A stretch of DNA of 64,000 nucleotides from NCBI GenBank assembly GCA_022844475.1, contig JALHLR010000002.1, forward strand, positions 62,001 to 126,000, given 5' to 3'. The stretch comes from Hyphomonadaceae bacterium. Lineage in GTDB: Bacteria; Pseudomonadota; Alphaproteobacteria; Caulobacterales; Hyphomonadaceae. A model generated the notes under the pieces. The model was not told where the DNA came from and did not search any database. It saw only the letters and a list, made by a program, of their open reading frames with translations. Shown in pieces: positions 36,707 through 44,794 of the stretch. Made by a program: the position numbers and the translations under genes. Every line of letters begins with the position of its first letter. Positions within the stretch are counted from its first letter, which is position 1.

Positions 36707-38647
36707 CTAGCTGGTCTGCTTGACCCTCATGTACCACTCGACCAGCCTGCGCACCTGCCGCTCGGTGTACCCGCGCTCCACCATCCGCTGCACGAATTCG
36801 TCGTGCTTCTTCTCGCTCTCCGAATCCTTCTTCGAACCGAACGATATCACCGGCAGCAGATCCTCGACCTGGCTGAACATCCGCCGCTCGATCACTTCGC
36901 GGATCTTCTCATACGACGTCCAGCTCGGATTGCGGCCCTTGTTGTTGGCGCGCTGGCGAAGCGTGAATTTCACCACTTCGTTGCGGAAGTCCTTGGGGTT
37001 GGCGATGCCGGCCGGCTTCTCGATCTTCGACAGTTCCTGGTTCAGCAGTTCGCGATCCAGCATCTGGCCGGTATCCGGGTCCTTGAAGTCCTGATCCTCG
37101 ATCCACGCGTCGGCATAGTCGACATAGCGATCAAAGAGGTTCTGGCCGTAGTCGTGATAGCTCTCCAGATAGGCCTTCTGGATTTCGTGGCCGATGAACT
37201 CCGCATAGCGCGGCGCAAGGTCGGCCTTGATGAACTCCAGGTAGGCGCCCTCGGTATCATCCGGGAACTGCTCGCGCTTGATCGCCTGCTCCAGCACGTA
37301 CATCAGGTGCACCGGGTCGGCTGCGACCTCCTCCGTGTCGTGGTTGAACGTCGCCGACAGCGCCTTGAACGCGAAGCGGGTCGAGATGCCCTCCATGCCT
37401 TCATCCACCCCGGCAGCGTCCTTGTACTCCTGCAGCGTGCGCGCCTTGGGATCGACCTCCTTGAGGCTTTCTCCGTCATAGACGCGCATCTTCGCGAACA
37501 GGTTCGAGTTCTCGTGCGGCTTGAGGCGCGAGAGAACGGCAAAGCGCGCCAGCATTTCCAGCGTGCCCGGCGCCAGCGGCGCTTCCGCCAGTTCCGAGCC
37601 ACGCACCAGCTTCTCGTAGATCTTCGTCTCCTCCGTCACGCGCAGCGCATAGGGCACCTTGATGACGTAGATGCGGTCGATGAAGGCCTCGTTGGTCTTG
37701 TTGTTCTTGAAGGCGCGCCACTCGCTCTCGTTCGAGTGCGCCATCACGATGCCGGTGAACGGGATCGCCCCGATATTCTCGGAACCGACATAGTTCCCCT
37801 CCTGCGTTGCCGTCAGCAGGGGGTGCAGCATCTTGATCGGCGCCTTGAACATCTCGACGAATTCGAGAACGCCCTGGTTCGCCCGGTTGAGACCACCCGA
37901 ATAGGAGTAGGCGTCCGGATCGTTCTGCGAGTGCATCTCCAGCTTGCGGATGTCGATCTTGCCGACCAGCGAGGAAACATCCTGATTGTTCTCGTCGCCG
38001 GGCTCCACCTTCGCCACGCCGATCTGGCGCAGCCGTGACGGCTTCACCTTGGCCACCCGGAATTTCGTGATGTCGCCGCCGAACTCGTCCAGCCGCTTCA
38101 GCGCCCACGGGCTCATCAGCCCGGTCAGCCGCCGGCGCGGAATGTTGTAGGCCTTGAACAGCGTCTCTGCCTGCGCATCCGGATCGAACAAAGCCAGCGG
38201 GCTCTCAAAGACGGGGGAGAGATCATTCCCCGCCTTCAGCACATAGATGTACTGGTCCTCGATCAGTGCCTTGATGCGCTCAGCGAGCGAAGACTTGCCG
38301 CCGCCGACCGGGCCGAGCAGGTAGAGCACCTGCTTGCGCTCTTCGAGGCCCTGCGCGCCCTGCCGGAAGAACGCGACGATCCGTTCGATCGTCTCTTCCA
38401 TCCCGTAGAACTCGGAGAAGCGCGGATAGACGCGGATGGTGCGGTTCGAGTGGATGCGCCCAAGCCGTGAGTCCCGCGACGTATCGATCATCTCGGGCTC
38501 GCCGATGGCGGCGAGCAGCCGCTCGTGCGGACCTGCATACATCAGCGGGTCCTTCTTGCAGCCTTCCAGATACTCCTCGATCGTCATCACCGTCTCGCGA
38601 CGGGTCTCGAAGGCCTTGGTGTAGCTATCGAACAGATCGCGCGACAT
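36707..38647 (-). CDS. prkA: PrkA family serine protein kinase / AAA+ ATPase
   Basis: This 646-residue protein (E. coli YeaG is about 644) has an AAA-type P-loop (LLGPVGGGKSSLAERI) near residue 110 after EFYGMEETIERIV, and a C-terminal PrkA kinase-like domain (e.g. VKFTLRQRANNKGRNPSW). The ATG at 38647 has GGGAG 5 nt upstream; ATGs at 38650 and 38659 are alternatives. It heads the operon with the DUF444 and SpoVR genes. The family is linked to starvation and stationary-phase responses; whether it acts as a kinase or a protease-like AAA+ machine varies among reports. Confidence 0.95.
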   Translation of the reverse strand: MSRDLFDSYTKAFETRRETVMTIEEYLEGCKKDPLMYAGPHERLLAAIGEPEMIDTSRDSRLGRIHSNRTIRVYPRFSEFYGMEETIERIVAFFRQGAQGLEERKQVLYLLGPVGGGKSSLAERIKALIEDQYIYVLKAGNDLSPVFESPLALFDPDAQAETLFKAYNIPRRRLTGLMSPWALKRLDEFGGDITKFRVAKVKPSRLRQIGVAKVEPGDENNQDVSSLVGKIDIRKLEMHSQNDPDAYSYSGGLNRANQGVLEFVEMFKAPIKMLHPLLTATQEGNYVGSENIGAIPFTGIVMAHSNESEWRAFKNNKTNEAFIDRIYVIKVPYALRVTEETKIYEKLVRGSELAEAPLAPGTLEMLARFAVLSRLKPHENSNLFAKMRVYDGESLKEVDPKARTLQEYKDAAGVDEGMEGISTRFAFKALSATFNHDTEEVAADPVHLMYVLEQAIKREQFPDDTEGAYLEFIKADLAPRYAEFIGHEIQKAYLESYHDYGQNLFDRYVDYADAWIEDQDFKDPDTGQMLDRELLNQELSKIEKPAGIANPKDFRNEVVKFTLRQRANNKGRNPSWTSYEKIREVIERRMFSQVEDLLPVISFGSKKDSESEKKHDEFVQRMVERGYTERQVRRLVEWYMRVKQTS

Positions 38648-38659
38648 CATCGCTCCCAT

Positions 38660-39243
38660 CTTTGCCCTTTCGGGCGCCAGAGGCACGTACTGGGCTCGCC
38701 GGCAACTCGCGGTGCGAGCCGTGCAGTCCCTCGTAAGCTGCACCCGGTCGGGAGTAGCGCGCCCTGCCTCGTAGCGGGTGCGGCGGGGCGCGACCCTGAG
38801 TGGTGCGATGAGGAACTGTTTCCTCAAATGTCGGCGCCGCGGATGACAAATTGAAGAGGGGCTCTGCAATCCGCCCCGGCGCGTGACTCAGGATAATAGA
38901 CGAATCTCGAACTTGAACCAGCGCCTGCAACATTTGAACGAACTGCTTTTCGCTTCCGTCGCCCGCGTGGTGCATTGGCAACAGCGGGTGCGGATTGATC
39001 GTGCAGACAGGCCAGCGACACGCCTTTGCCTTGTGCATCGCCGCCACAATTCGACGTGAGGGGGTTGATCGTGCCCTGGCGCACGGCATGGCGACGCTCG
39101 CCACCCGCTTATGCCGCAGGCCAACGGAGCCTGGCGCTCAACATGTGTGAGTGCTGACCACGACCCCTCAGGCGCTCGCCGCACTGGACAAGTCAGGAGT
39201 CGGCATTAGCCTTGCCGCATCGAGATACGGGGGAGTTGTGATC
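38660..39243. other. Long divergent intergenic region upstream of prkA
   Basis: Nearly 590 bases with no supported gene between the prkA operon and a divergent secreted-protein gene. It should hold the prkA promoter. I could not pick a convincing sigma-70, sigma-32 or sigma-54 site by eye. All open frames here have poor starts and composition. Confidence 0.4.
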
Positions 39244-39972
39244 GTGAGCCTTGCGCGTGCATTCGTCCTGTCGCTGACAGCACTCGTGATCGGGCCAATC
39301 CCGCCCGCACTCGCGCAGGGTCCGGACTGGCTGGCCCGTTGCCGGCTCCAGCTGGCTGATGAAAGCAAACCGGAATCGGGCAGGTACTTTTTCCAGACGC
39401 GCGGCAAGGTCGCCGGTGCGGAGGCCAGGGCACAGCTCGACTACGGCAGTGGCGTCTCAGCACGCGCAGCAGTCTACCCGACCGAAGCGAAAGACCTGCT
39501 CAATCCCTATTCTAACGTTTCGTTCAGCGTCAGTTACTTCATTCCCGGCGACGGCAAGGGCAAGCCAATGGTCGGCGCAGTCAGCTACCGCGCCATCGGG
39601 GCGGGCTTCGCCGCAATTCCCGGATCTCCCATCACCATGAAGCTTACGGTCGACGGGACGAGCTTTGGCCCGTTCGAACCCGCCCCGGTCACCTCCGGCA
39701 TGTATTCCGTCTGGCTCGATACGGCGGAAACCGACGGCGACGGCAAGCCGCCCAGATTGGGCGCCGCCGATTTCGGCAAGCTGGCGAAGGCGATCGATAC
39801 AATGAAAGCGGTTGAGATCGCATTGGTACGCGATGGCGTGGAGATTGTTCGCGGCGCCATCGAGACACCGCAATCCGCCCCGTGGCGTGACGGGCTGAGC
39901 GCGTGGGCCGCAAGAATGAACCCCGGCGTCGGCGCAGCTACCTTCTGCCCCGGTGGCGACATCCTGCACTGA
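39244..39972 (+). CDS. Uncharacterised secreted protein
   Basis: This 242-residue protein starts at a GTG (39244) because a GGGGGAG ribosome-binding site lies 8 nt upstream and a signal peptide begins at once (SLARAFVLSLTALVIG... ending ALAQG). The mature part looks beta-rich, with one Cys near each end (LARCRLQL; ATFCPGGD). No known family is recognised. Periplasmic location is predicted. Confidence 0.65.
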   Translation: MSLARAFVLSLTALVIGPIPPALAQGPDWLARCRLQLADESKPESGRYFFQTRGKVAGAEARAQLDYGSGVSARAAVYPTEAKDLLNPYSNVSFSVSYFIPGDGKGKPMVGAVSYRAIGAGFAAIPGSPITMKLTVDGTSFGPFEPAPVTSGMYSVWLDTAETDGDGKPPRLGAADFGKLAKAIDTMKAVEIALVRDGVEIVRGAIETPQSAPWRDGLSAWAARMNPGVGAATFCPGGDILH

Positions 39973-40059
39973 CACCCGAAGTGTCCTCTGCATCAGCCGA
40001 TGGCAATGCCGTCTCGCCGCGCGTGAGGCACTCAACTTCTTCCACTGTACCAGTTCGCC

Positions 40060-40257
40060 AGGCGGTTCTTTCTCAATCGTCGTGCGCGCCTTCAGCTCAC
40101 CCTGAGGCCGCCTGAGCAGCTTGAGCGGCTTGGGTAGCTTCCCGCGGGCATCAGCTGCGCGTTCGCTCGTGTCTGCAAAACCCTTCGAGAGTTTGCGCAA
40201 TGTCTCCTGGTCTTCGAGCAGGAGCGTGATCGCATCTACGGGCGTTTCGCCTGATGC
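40060..40257 (-). pseudogene. Remnant of a hemerythrin (HHE) domain protein
   Basis: On the minus strand the frame reads TPVDAITLLLEDQETLRKLSKGF, then about 30 residues later ELKARTTIEKE. This pattern matches the first two helices of HHE cation-binding proteins (usually DAI-x-LL-x-x-DH ... ELxxHTxIEEE). Both iron-ligand His positions are changed (DQ for DH, KAR for xxH), no start codon is present before an upstream stop, and similarity ends after TTIEKE. I read it as a decayed gene. Reading is by eye. Confidence 0.45.
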
Positions 40258-40266
40258 TCGAACTGA

Positions 40267-40512
40267 CTAGTGACGCCGCGCGCGCTGGAAGTTCCAGATA
40301 TAGTGGAGACGATCATCCGCATCGCCGGTCCACCTCAGGTCGGTATCCGCATGGCGCGTGTCATCAGCGCCCTCGACATCCTCGGTCTTTGGCCCCCAGC
40401 CGTCGAAATTGTGCGGAAGTCCGTCGATCCACGACGTCTGGCCAGCCAGTCGATGATCTGGGGCCGTCGGGCTATCATTGTCATGCAGATCGCTGCGATT
40501 GATATCGGCCAT
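40267..40512 (-). CDS. Small hypothetical protein
   Basis: This 81-residue acidic, His- and Trp-containing protein (begins MADINRSDLHDND) has AGGAG four bases before its ATG. It has no signal peptide or membrane segment and no recognised family. It lies just upstream of the hemerythrin-like remnant on the same strand, so it may be a surviving part of a decaying unit. Confidence 0.45.
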   Translation of the reverse strand: MADINRSDLHDNDSPTAPDHRLAGQTSWIDGLPHNFDGWGPKTEDVEGADDTRHADTDLRWTGDADDRLHYIWNFQRARRH

Positions 40513-40752
40513 GGCGCGCTCCTATGGGTTTCGCTGGGGCTTGCGCACTAACGCGCGAAACCGCTTTCGGTTACAGAATGCATCCGGTTGGACGGGGGTG
40601 GACTTCGGGCTTGGCCGGCGGCGGCGCGCGGTCGTGCGCGGGGCCGGTTTGGCATTTGTGTACACACCCGAATGCGCGTGCACCGCGCTGGCGCTTGGCA
40701 GCGGGCGCCGGCGGCGAGGGCCTCGCGCCGTCTGGTCGAGCAAACACCAGCC
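40513..40752. other. Gap without recognisable gene
   Basis: GC-rich stretch between two small putative genes. Overlapping open frames on both strands are Arg/Gly/Ala-rich and look like composition artefacts. No RNA gene or terminator seen. Confidence 0.35.
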
Positions 40753-40899
40753 ATGCCGAGACATCACTTTCACCTGACGCACGCTGTGGAGGAGCGCGAT
40801 GAAACTGGCGTCGAGCTTGAAAGTCTCCATTCGGCGAGATGCCGCGGTGTGAAAATGATCGCGCAGCCAGCGCCGGCGCTGTGGCAGGCGCCGCTCTGA
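40753..40899 (+). pseudogene. Truncated DUF6894-like small protein
   Basis: The 48-codon frame begins MPRHHFHLTHAVEERDETGVELESL, close to the usual MPRxxFHxxDG...DEEGVELPDL start of DUF6894 proteins, which are normally near 75-80 residues. Similarity fades after HSARCRG and the frame ends early. There is no good ribosome-binding site. It is most likely a decayed or shortened copy. Confidence 0.4.
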
Positions 40900-40930
40900 A
40901 ACGGCGCATGGACTGATGGACTTTTGAAGC

Positions 40931-41007
40931 TGGCGATCCCGGCAGGACTTGAACCTGCAACCACCCGCTTAGAAGGCGGGTGCTCTATCCAGTTGAGCTA
41001 CGGGATC
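40931..41007 (-). tRNA. tRNA-Arg (anticodon TCT)
   Basis: The reverse strand folds into a 77-nt cloverleaf, CCA included. The acceptor pairs GATCCCG with CGGGATC, the anticodon stem is CCCGC/GCGGG with loop CTTCTAA, and the T arm contains GGTTCAAGTCC. The anticodon TCT reads AGA codons, rare in this GC-rich genome. Confidence 0.95.
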
Positions 41008-41064
41008 AGACGCAGCCTGCGCGTCTTAGTCGGGTTCACGGCTGTATGGTAGGGCGTCCGCAGA

Positions 41065-41370
41065 TCAATGCGTCCAGGGCTTGCGGCGGCCGGTGGCGAA
41101 ATTGTCGGCATAGGCCTTGATCACGCGTCTGGCCTCCCGCGGCTCGGTCACCTGGAAGGGAATGCCTTCCCGGCGTGCAAACTCGATCGCCTCCTCGCGC
41201 GTCGCGAAAGTCATGCGCACCTGCGTGTTGGTGTCTGCATTGGAAATCCAGCCCATGAGCGGGTCGACCGTGCGCGGCGTCTCGCTGTCGAACTCCAGAA
41301 CCCAGTCCTGCGCCTTGGCCGTGCCGGACTGCATGGCGTTGCGCGCGGGGCGGTAGATTTTCGCAAGCAT
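41065..41370 (-). CDS. ETC complex I subunit, NDUFS4-like
   Basis: This 101-residue protein has the NDUFS4 (18-kDa subunit) pattern: ARIYxPARNAMQSG-like LAKIYRPARNAMQSG, WVLEFD, MGWISNADTNTQVRMTF and EAIEFARREG, with a basic end RRKPWTH. Alphaproteobacterial complex I carries this mitochondrial-type accessory subunit, supporting the class assignment. It would sit on the peripheral arm of NADH dehydrogenase. It stands alone, away from nuo genes. Confidence 0.92.
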   Translation of the reverse strand: MLAKIYRPARNAMQSGTAKAQDWVLEFDSETPRTVDPLMGWISNADTNTQVRMTFATREEAIEFARREGIPFQVTEPREARRVIKAYADNFATGRRKPWTH

Positions 41371-41446
41371 GGGCGATGACTCCGTAACCGCGCCCATCTG
41401 CCCGCAAAACAGTGAAGTTTCAACTGCGCAGAAGCGCGCCCTGGCC

Positions 41447-41848
41447 TCAGCCGGGGGTGTCCCGAAGACTCAGGATGTAGACGGCAAGATCAGCGGTCTC
41501 CGCCTCACCGAAGATGTAGTCGGGCATGACGGGGTGCGATTTCCGCATCGTGGCAGCAAGGCTTTCCGCCGTGGAATCAACCCGCCCGGCCAGGTCGCGG
41601 AATTTGGGCGCTCCGATCTCCATGGCCGCCGGCGCCCCCATCCCGACATCGTGACAGCGCGAGCAGACCTGCGCGGCGACAGCAGCCCCGCGATAGGCTG
41701 CGGGATCGCTGGCCGCGACCTGCGGCGCGCTCGGCGCTTCGGCTTCAGGCGTTTCCAGTTTGGGCGATTCTGCGGGGGCCGGCGGCGTGCACGCCGCGAG
41801 TCCAAGCCCCGCAGCGGCGGTGAGGATCAGAAAGCCGTTGCGCAACAT
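41447..41848 (-). CDS. Cytochrome c family lipoprotein
   Basis: This 133-residue protein has a lipobox (LAAC, Cys20), a Pro/Glu/Ala-rich linker, and one c-type heme site CSRCH (Cys62, Cys65, His66). The likely sixth ligand is the Met in SHPVMPDY. It is predicted to be anchored to a membrane on the periplasmic side and to carry electrons. The size fits small class I cytochromes. Confidence 0.88.
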   Translation of the reverse strand: MLRNGFLILTAAAGLGLAACTPPAPAESPKLETPEAEAPSAPQVAASDPAAYRGAAVAAQVCSRCHDVGMGAPAAMEIGAPKFRDLAGRVDSTAESLAATMRKSHPVMPDYIFGEAETADLAVYILSLRDTPG

Positions 41849-41920
41849 GCGGGAAGTCTCCTCCTGGCCCCCGTCCTGCCGGAAGCTTGAGCCATGGACA
41901 CGGAACCGGGTTGATCGGCA

Positions 41921-42610
41921 TCAAGCCGCAAGGCGCGCCCTGGCCTCGGCAACAACAAGTGCTGGCAGACCAGGAAGTTCCCCAGCTGTAAACGCCGCCA
42001 CGGGTGGCCGGGGCGCTGTCGAGACCAGCACATCGAAATCCGTCCCGCCGTGCATCCCGTCACCCAGGAACAACCCAACCGCAGACCATGGCGCTTCGGC
42101 AGCCGCGATCACCTCCTGCGCAAAAGGCGGCTCCTCGAGGAAGGCCACCTCGATCCGCCCATACCGCGCCTGCATATGCTGCGCGACAATCCGCGCGCAC
42201 GCCGCCGACCTGCCGGTCTGCTTCGACCCGTGAGCGAGCAACACCACGCGCGGGTCCGCTGCATGGCTGATCGTGCGAAGCGCAAGGTTGTCCGCAAGGA
42301 AAGGCGCAAAGCCCGGCCAAAGCGCCATCGGCTGGGCGAGGGTACGCCCCGGACCCGCAACGAAAGGCTTCAACCGCCGCTCGAAGAAGAACCCGTCAGA
42401 GAACAGCAGCGGCAGCACGATCAGCCTGCGCGTCCCGCAAGCCTCCACAGCCCGCTCGACCACGCCCTCGACATTCACGAGCACCGAACCGACATCCGCC
42501 TCCGGCAGCGCCTTTGCCACCTGGTCGACGATACCGGCGAGCCGCTCATTGTTCGCAGCCCCGCCGCGCTCGCCATGCGCCGCCAGCAGGATCACGGGCC
42601 GGTCATTCAT
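41921..42610 (-). CDS. CbiX/sirohydrochlorin chelatase-family protein
   Basis: This 229-residue protein shows two CbiX-like halves. The first begins VILLAAHGERGG and the second VVLLAHGSKQTGRSAACARIV, each supplying an AHG motif whose His binds metal. Such proteins insert Co or Fe into sirohydrochlorin. No cobalamin or siroheme genes are beside it, so the metal and pathway stay open. It lies just downstream of tRNA-Pro. Confidence 0.8.
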   Translation of the reverse strand: MNDRPVILLAAHGERGGAANNERLAGIVDQVAKALPEADVGSVLVNVEGVVERAVEACGTRRLIVLPLLFSDGFFFERRLKPFVAGPGRTLAQPMALWPGFAPFLADNLALRTISHAADPRVVLLAHGSKQTGRSAACARIVAQHMQARYGRIEVAFLEEPPFAQEVIAAAEAPWSAVGLFLGDGMHGGTDFDVLVSTAPRPPVAAFTAGELPGLPALVVAEARARLAA

Positions 42611-42662
42611 TGTCGTGGGTACTCAAGGGGCCCGCCATCGGACGCTCCGCGGGAGCGTAGGA

Positions 42663-42739
42663 TGGTCGGAGTGGCTGGATTCGAACCAACGACCCTCTGC
42701 TCCCAAAGCAGATGCGCTACCAGACTGCGCCACACTCCG
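42663..42739 (-). tRNA. tRNA-Pro (anticodon TGG)
   Basis: The reverse strand gives a 77-nt cloverleaf with acceptor CGGAGTG/CACTCCG, encoded ACCA end, anticodon stem TCTGC/GCAGA with loop TTTGGGA (anticodon TGG) and T arm GGTTCGAATCC. Confidence 0.96.
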
Positions 42740-43058
42740 ATCAGGCGGGGCTTATACCCGAAAGGTGGCGGAACGGAAGCGATCTCACGAAACCCCTCAA
42801 ATCAGCTGCTTTTCCGTCTTTCCGAAGCGGGAACGCGCCGCAGCTCGAACCTCCGGAAGCTCTGCGAGGGCTCGTTCGACCCCATGAACGTCTATCTCGA
42901 ACAGATCACGATGCCGGACTGCGACCGGCTGTTGATGAGCTGCAATCGCCCCGGCGGGACAGAAACCGTCTCACAGGCCGCCGCCCCTAATGTCGCCAGC
43001 GCGCCGGCTGTCGCAGCAAGAAAGCGCTGTAGCTTGAGATCACCTTCCGGGGCTCGCC
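42740..43058. other. Gap with a start-less lipoprotein-like frame
   Basis: About 320 bases. On the minus strand at about 42892-43040 a frame reads RFLAATAGALATLGAAACE and ends INSRSQSGIVICSR, like a tiny lipoprotein, but no ATG, GTG or TTG stands at the right place. A -10-like TATAAG around 42752-42757 on the minus strand may belong to tRNA-Pro. Confidence 0.35.
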
Positions 43059-43487
43059 CTACTTCACAGCCCGCAGCAGTCTGAACACCCCCGTACCGCG
43101 TGCGCGCACCTCCTCGCCCACGCGGACCAGGCATTCAGTCTGCGCGACCTCGTCATCATGGCCGACGAGGCGACCATGCGCCGTCAGCCAGTCGCCCTTC
43201 CGCACCGGATCGAAATACTCCATCCCCATGCGCAGCGTGACTGTCCTGCGGTTCAGCTTGAACACAGCCGCGCGAGCCATCGCACTGTCGCAGATCGTGG
43301 CGATCATCCCACCATGCATGAAGCCCATCGTGTTGGTGTGGACCAGTTCGACAGTCAGCCCCAGCGTGATCTCACCTGGCGCATTCTCGATTGCCTGGAA
43401 CAGCGGCCCGACATGGTTGACGAACGGCGCACGCAGCACATGAACAAAACCCGGCGGCGCAACAATATCCGGCTGATCAGCCGGCAT
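43059..43487 (-). CDS. PaaI-type hotdog thioesterase
   Basis: This 142-residue protein has a single hotdog domain with HTNTMGFMHGGMIATICDSAMARA, the usual site for the catalytic Asp or Glu and CoA contact. The closing strands follow. It probably cleaves acyl- or aryl-CoA thioesters. It overlaps the upstream DUF192 gene by 11 nt, so the two are translated from one message. Confidence 0.9.
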   Translation of the reverse strand: MPADQPDIVAPPGFVHVLRAPFVNHVGPLFQAIENAPGEITLGLTVELVHTNTMGFMHGGMIATICDSAMARAAVFKLNRRTVTLRMGMEYFDPVRKGDWLTAHGRLVGHDDEVAQTECLVRVGEEVRARGTGVFRLLRAVK

Positions 43488-43926
43488 TGCCGAACGCCCT
43501 GTGCCTCACCTTGTCGCCGGGCTTGATGCCCAGCGCCGAAACCTGCCCCGCCGGAATTTCCAGCACCGCAGACGATCCAAGCCCCACCCACAGCGGCCGC
43601 AAGCTGCCAGCACGCGCATGCTGGATCACGCCGACGATCGTGCCTTCAGGCGCGACGAACAGCAGGTCGAGATCAATCCCCACGCCCTTCATCGTCGGCG
43701 ACAGGTTCTCGCCCACCTTGCGGTAGTCGATCAGCAGCCCCTCGCCAGCCGCCAGGGCTGTGCGTCCCGCAAGCCCTGCCTCCGCGGCGGACTTGGTCTC
43801 GGCGACATCAACCTTCACGGTGTGAGACTTGTCCCCTGATACGATGGTCAGTGTCTCCGCCGGCTGGGCAATGGCTGCGGCCGGCAACACAAGAGCAAAT
43901 GCGATGGCAAAAAAGGTGCGTTTCAT
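43477..43926 (-). CDS. DUF192 family secreted protein
   Basis: This 149-residue protein has a signal peptide (MKRTFFAIAFALVLPAAAIA) and the DUF192 blocks AEAGLAGRTALAAGEGLLIDY, PTMKGVGIDLDLLFV and VLEIPAGQVSALGIKPGD. DUF192 proteins are small beta-barrels of unknown function, often exported. The canonical M-x-x-R and F-W motifs are partly replaced here. Confidence 0.9.
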   Translation of the reverse strand: MKRTFFAIAFALVLPAAAIAQPAETLTIVSGDKSHTVKVDVAETKSAAEAGLAGRTALAAGEGLLIDYRKVGENLSPTMKGVGIDLDLLFVAPEGTIVGVIQHARAGSLRPLWVGLGSSAVLEIPAGQVSALGIKPGDKVRHRAFGNAG

Positions 43927-43978
43927 TCAGTCCGGATAGAACGGTGGCTGAACAATGCCAAGACCCGGCCCCAGCCGC

Positions 43979-44497
43979 CTACGGCGGCAGCCTGCAGCTC
44001 ACGATATGCCGGCCCTTCTGTCCCTTGCCGACCGAGGCCAGCAAGGTCTGCCCCGGCTGCAGGTCCTCGATCCCGATTTTCCGTACAACCACCATGTGGA
44101 TGAAGATGTCTTCCGGATCGTCGCGCCGCTGCACGAAGCCATAGCCCTTGGTGCGGTTGAACCACTTCACCAGCACCACTTCCATCGGCCCTTCGGCCTC
44201 AGTCTCGCCCACGGCCTCGCCGGCCGTCAGTTCCAGCACTTCGTTGACCTGATAACCCCTGTCCCGGGTCGCCACATGGCAGACGATTCGCGCCCCTTCC
44301 GGGGCGCTGTCGACGCCGTATTTCCGCATCACGGATATGTGGAGCAGAACGTCTCGCTTCAGCCCGCCGCCGGCCGCGCCCCCCTCGGGGACCACGAATC
44401 CATAGCCCTTGGCTGCGTCGAACCACTTCACGCGGCCCTCGACCCTGATCACCTCTTCAGGCGCCGCGTCATTTGTCGTATTTTCAAGCGGCTGCAT
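43979..44497 (-). CDS. Double cold-shock-domain protein
   Basis: This 172-residue protein carries two cold-shock domains. The first has [18 protein letters not shown] and a weaker RNP2 (DVLLHIS). The second has [16 protein letters not shown] and the clearer RNP2 DIFIHMVV. An acidic linker separates them. Two-domain Csp proteins are typical of alphaproteobacteria such as Caulobacter and bind single-stranded RNA or DNA. The start follows an acidic leader. Confidence 0.93.
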   Translation of the reverse strand: MQPLENTTNDAAPEEVIRVEGRVKWFDAAKGYGFVVPEGGAAGGGLKRDVLLHISVMRKYGVDSAPEGARIVCHVATRDRGYQVNEVLELTAGEAVGETEAEGPMEVVLVKWFNRTKGYGFVQRRDDPEDIFIHMVVVRKIGIEDLQPGQTLLASVGKGQKGRHIVSCRLPP

Positions 44498-44669
44498 CCA
44501 GCACGGGCTCCCCAGCCCGATGACTGTAGCATGACAAGTTCGCGCGGGAAGATGCTTCCCGACGCGATTATGGAGCTGTGATCAGCTGGGCGCCACGAAC
44601 ACCCGCAACACGTTGTAATGGAGCATCAACCACGCCCAGCCCGCAGTCTTCCGAGCCGATGCAGTCCGC

Positions 44670-44744
44670 TGGCAGTCCCTAGGGGAGTCGAACCCCTCTT
44701 CCCTGGTTGAAAACCAGATGTCCTAACCGATAGACGAAGGGACC
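44670..44744 (-). tRNA. tRNA-Glu (anticodon TTC)
   Basis: The 75-nt reverse-strand cloverleaf has acceptor GGTCCCT/AGGGACT (first pair G-U), anticodon stem CTGGT/ACCAG with loop TTTTCAA (anticodon TTC), T arm GGTTCGACTCC and an encoded GCCA end. Confidence 0.95.
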
Positions 44745-44761
44745 ACGCGGCGGAGGTCGGC

Positions 44762-44790
44762 GATATAGCTGCATCGTCCAAACCGCGCAA
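44762..44790 (-). promoter_or_regulatory. Sigma-70-type promoter for tRNA-Glu
   Basis: On the minus strand TTGCGC (44785-44790) and TATATC (44762-44767) are 17 bases apart. The -10 element ends 17 bases before the tRNA 5' end, suitable for a short leader. Confidence 0.55.
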
Positions 44791-44794
44791 GCGG

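Noticed and set aside
33625-38038. Plus-strand open frames of 200-460 codons opposite the PQQ dehydrogenase and the spoVR-yeaH-prkA operon
   Set aside because: Shadows of well-supported minus-strand genes; composition is rich in Arg, His and Leu, typical of antisense frames in GC-rich DNA.
42892-43040. Tiny lipoprotein-like frame (ATLGAAACE ... SGIVICSR)
   Set aside because: No start codon at the expected place and overlap with the hotdog thioesterase gene when extended; kept only as a note for the gap.
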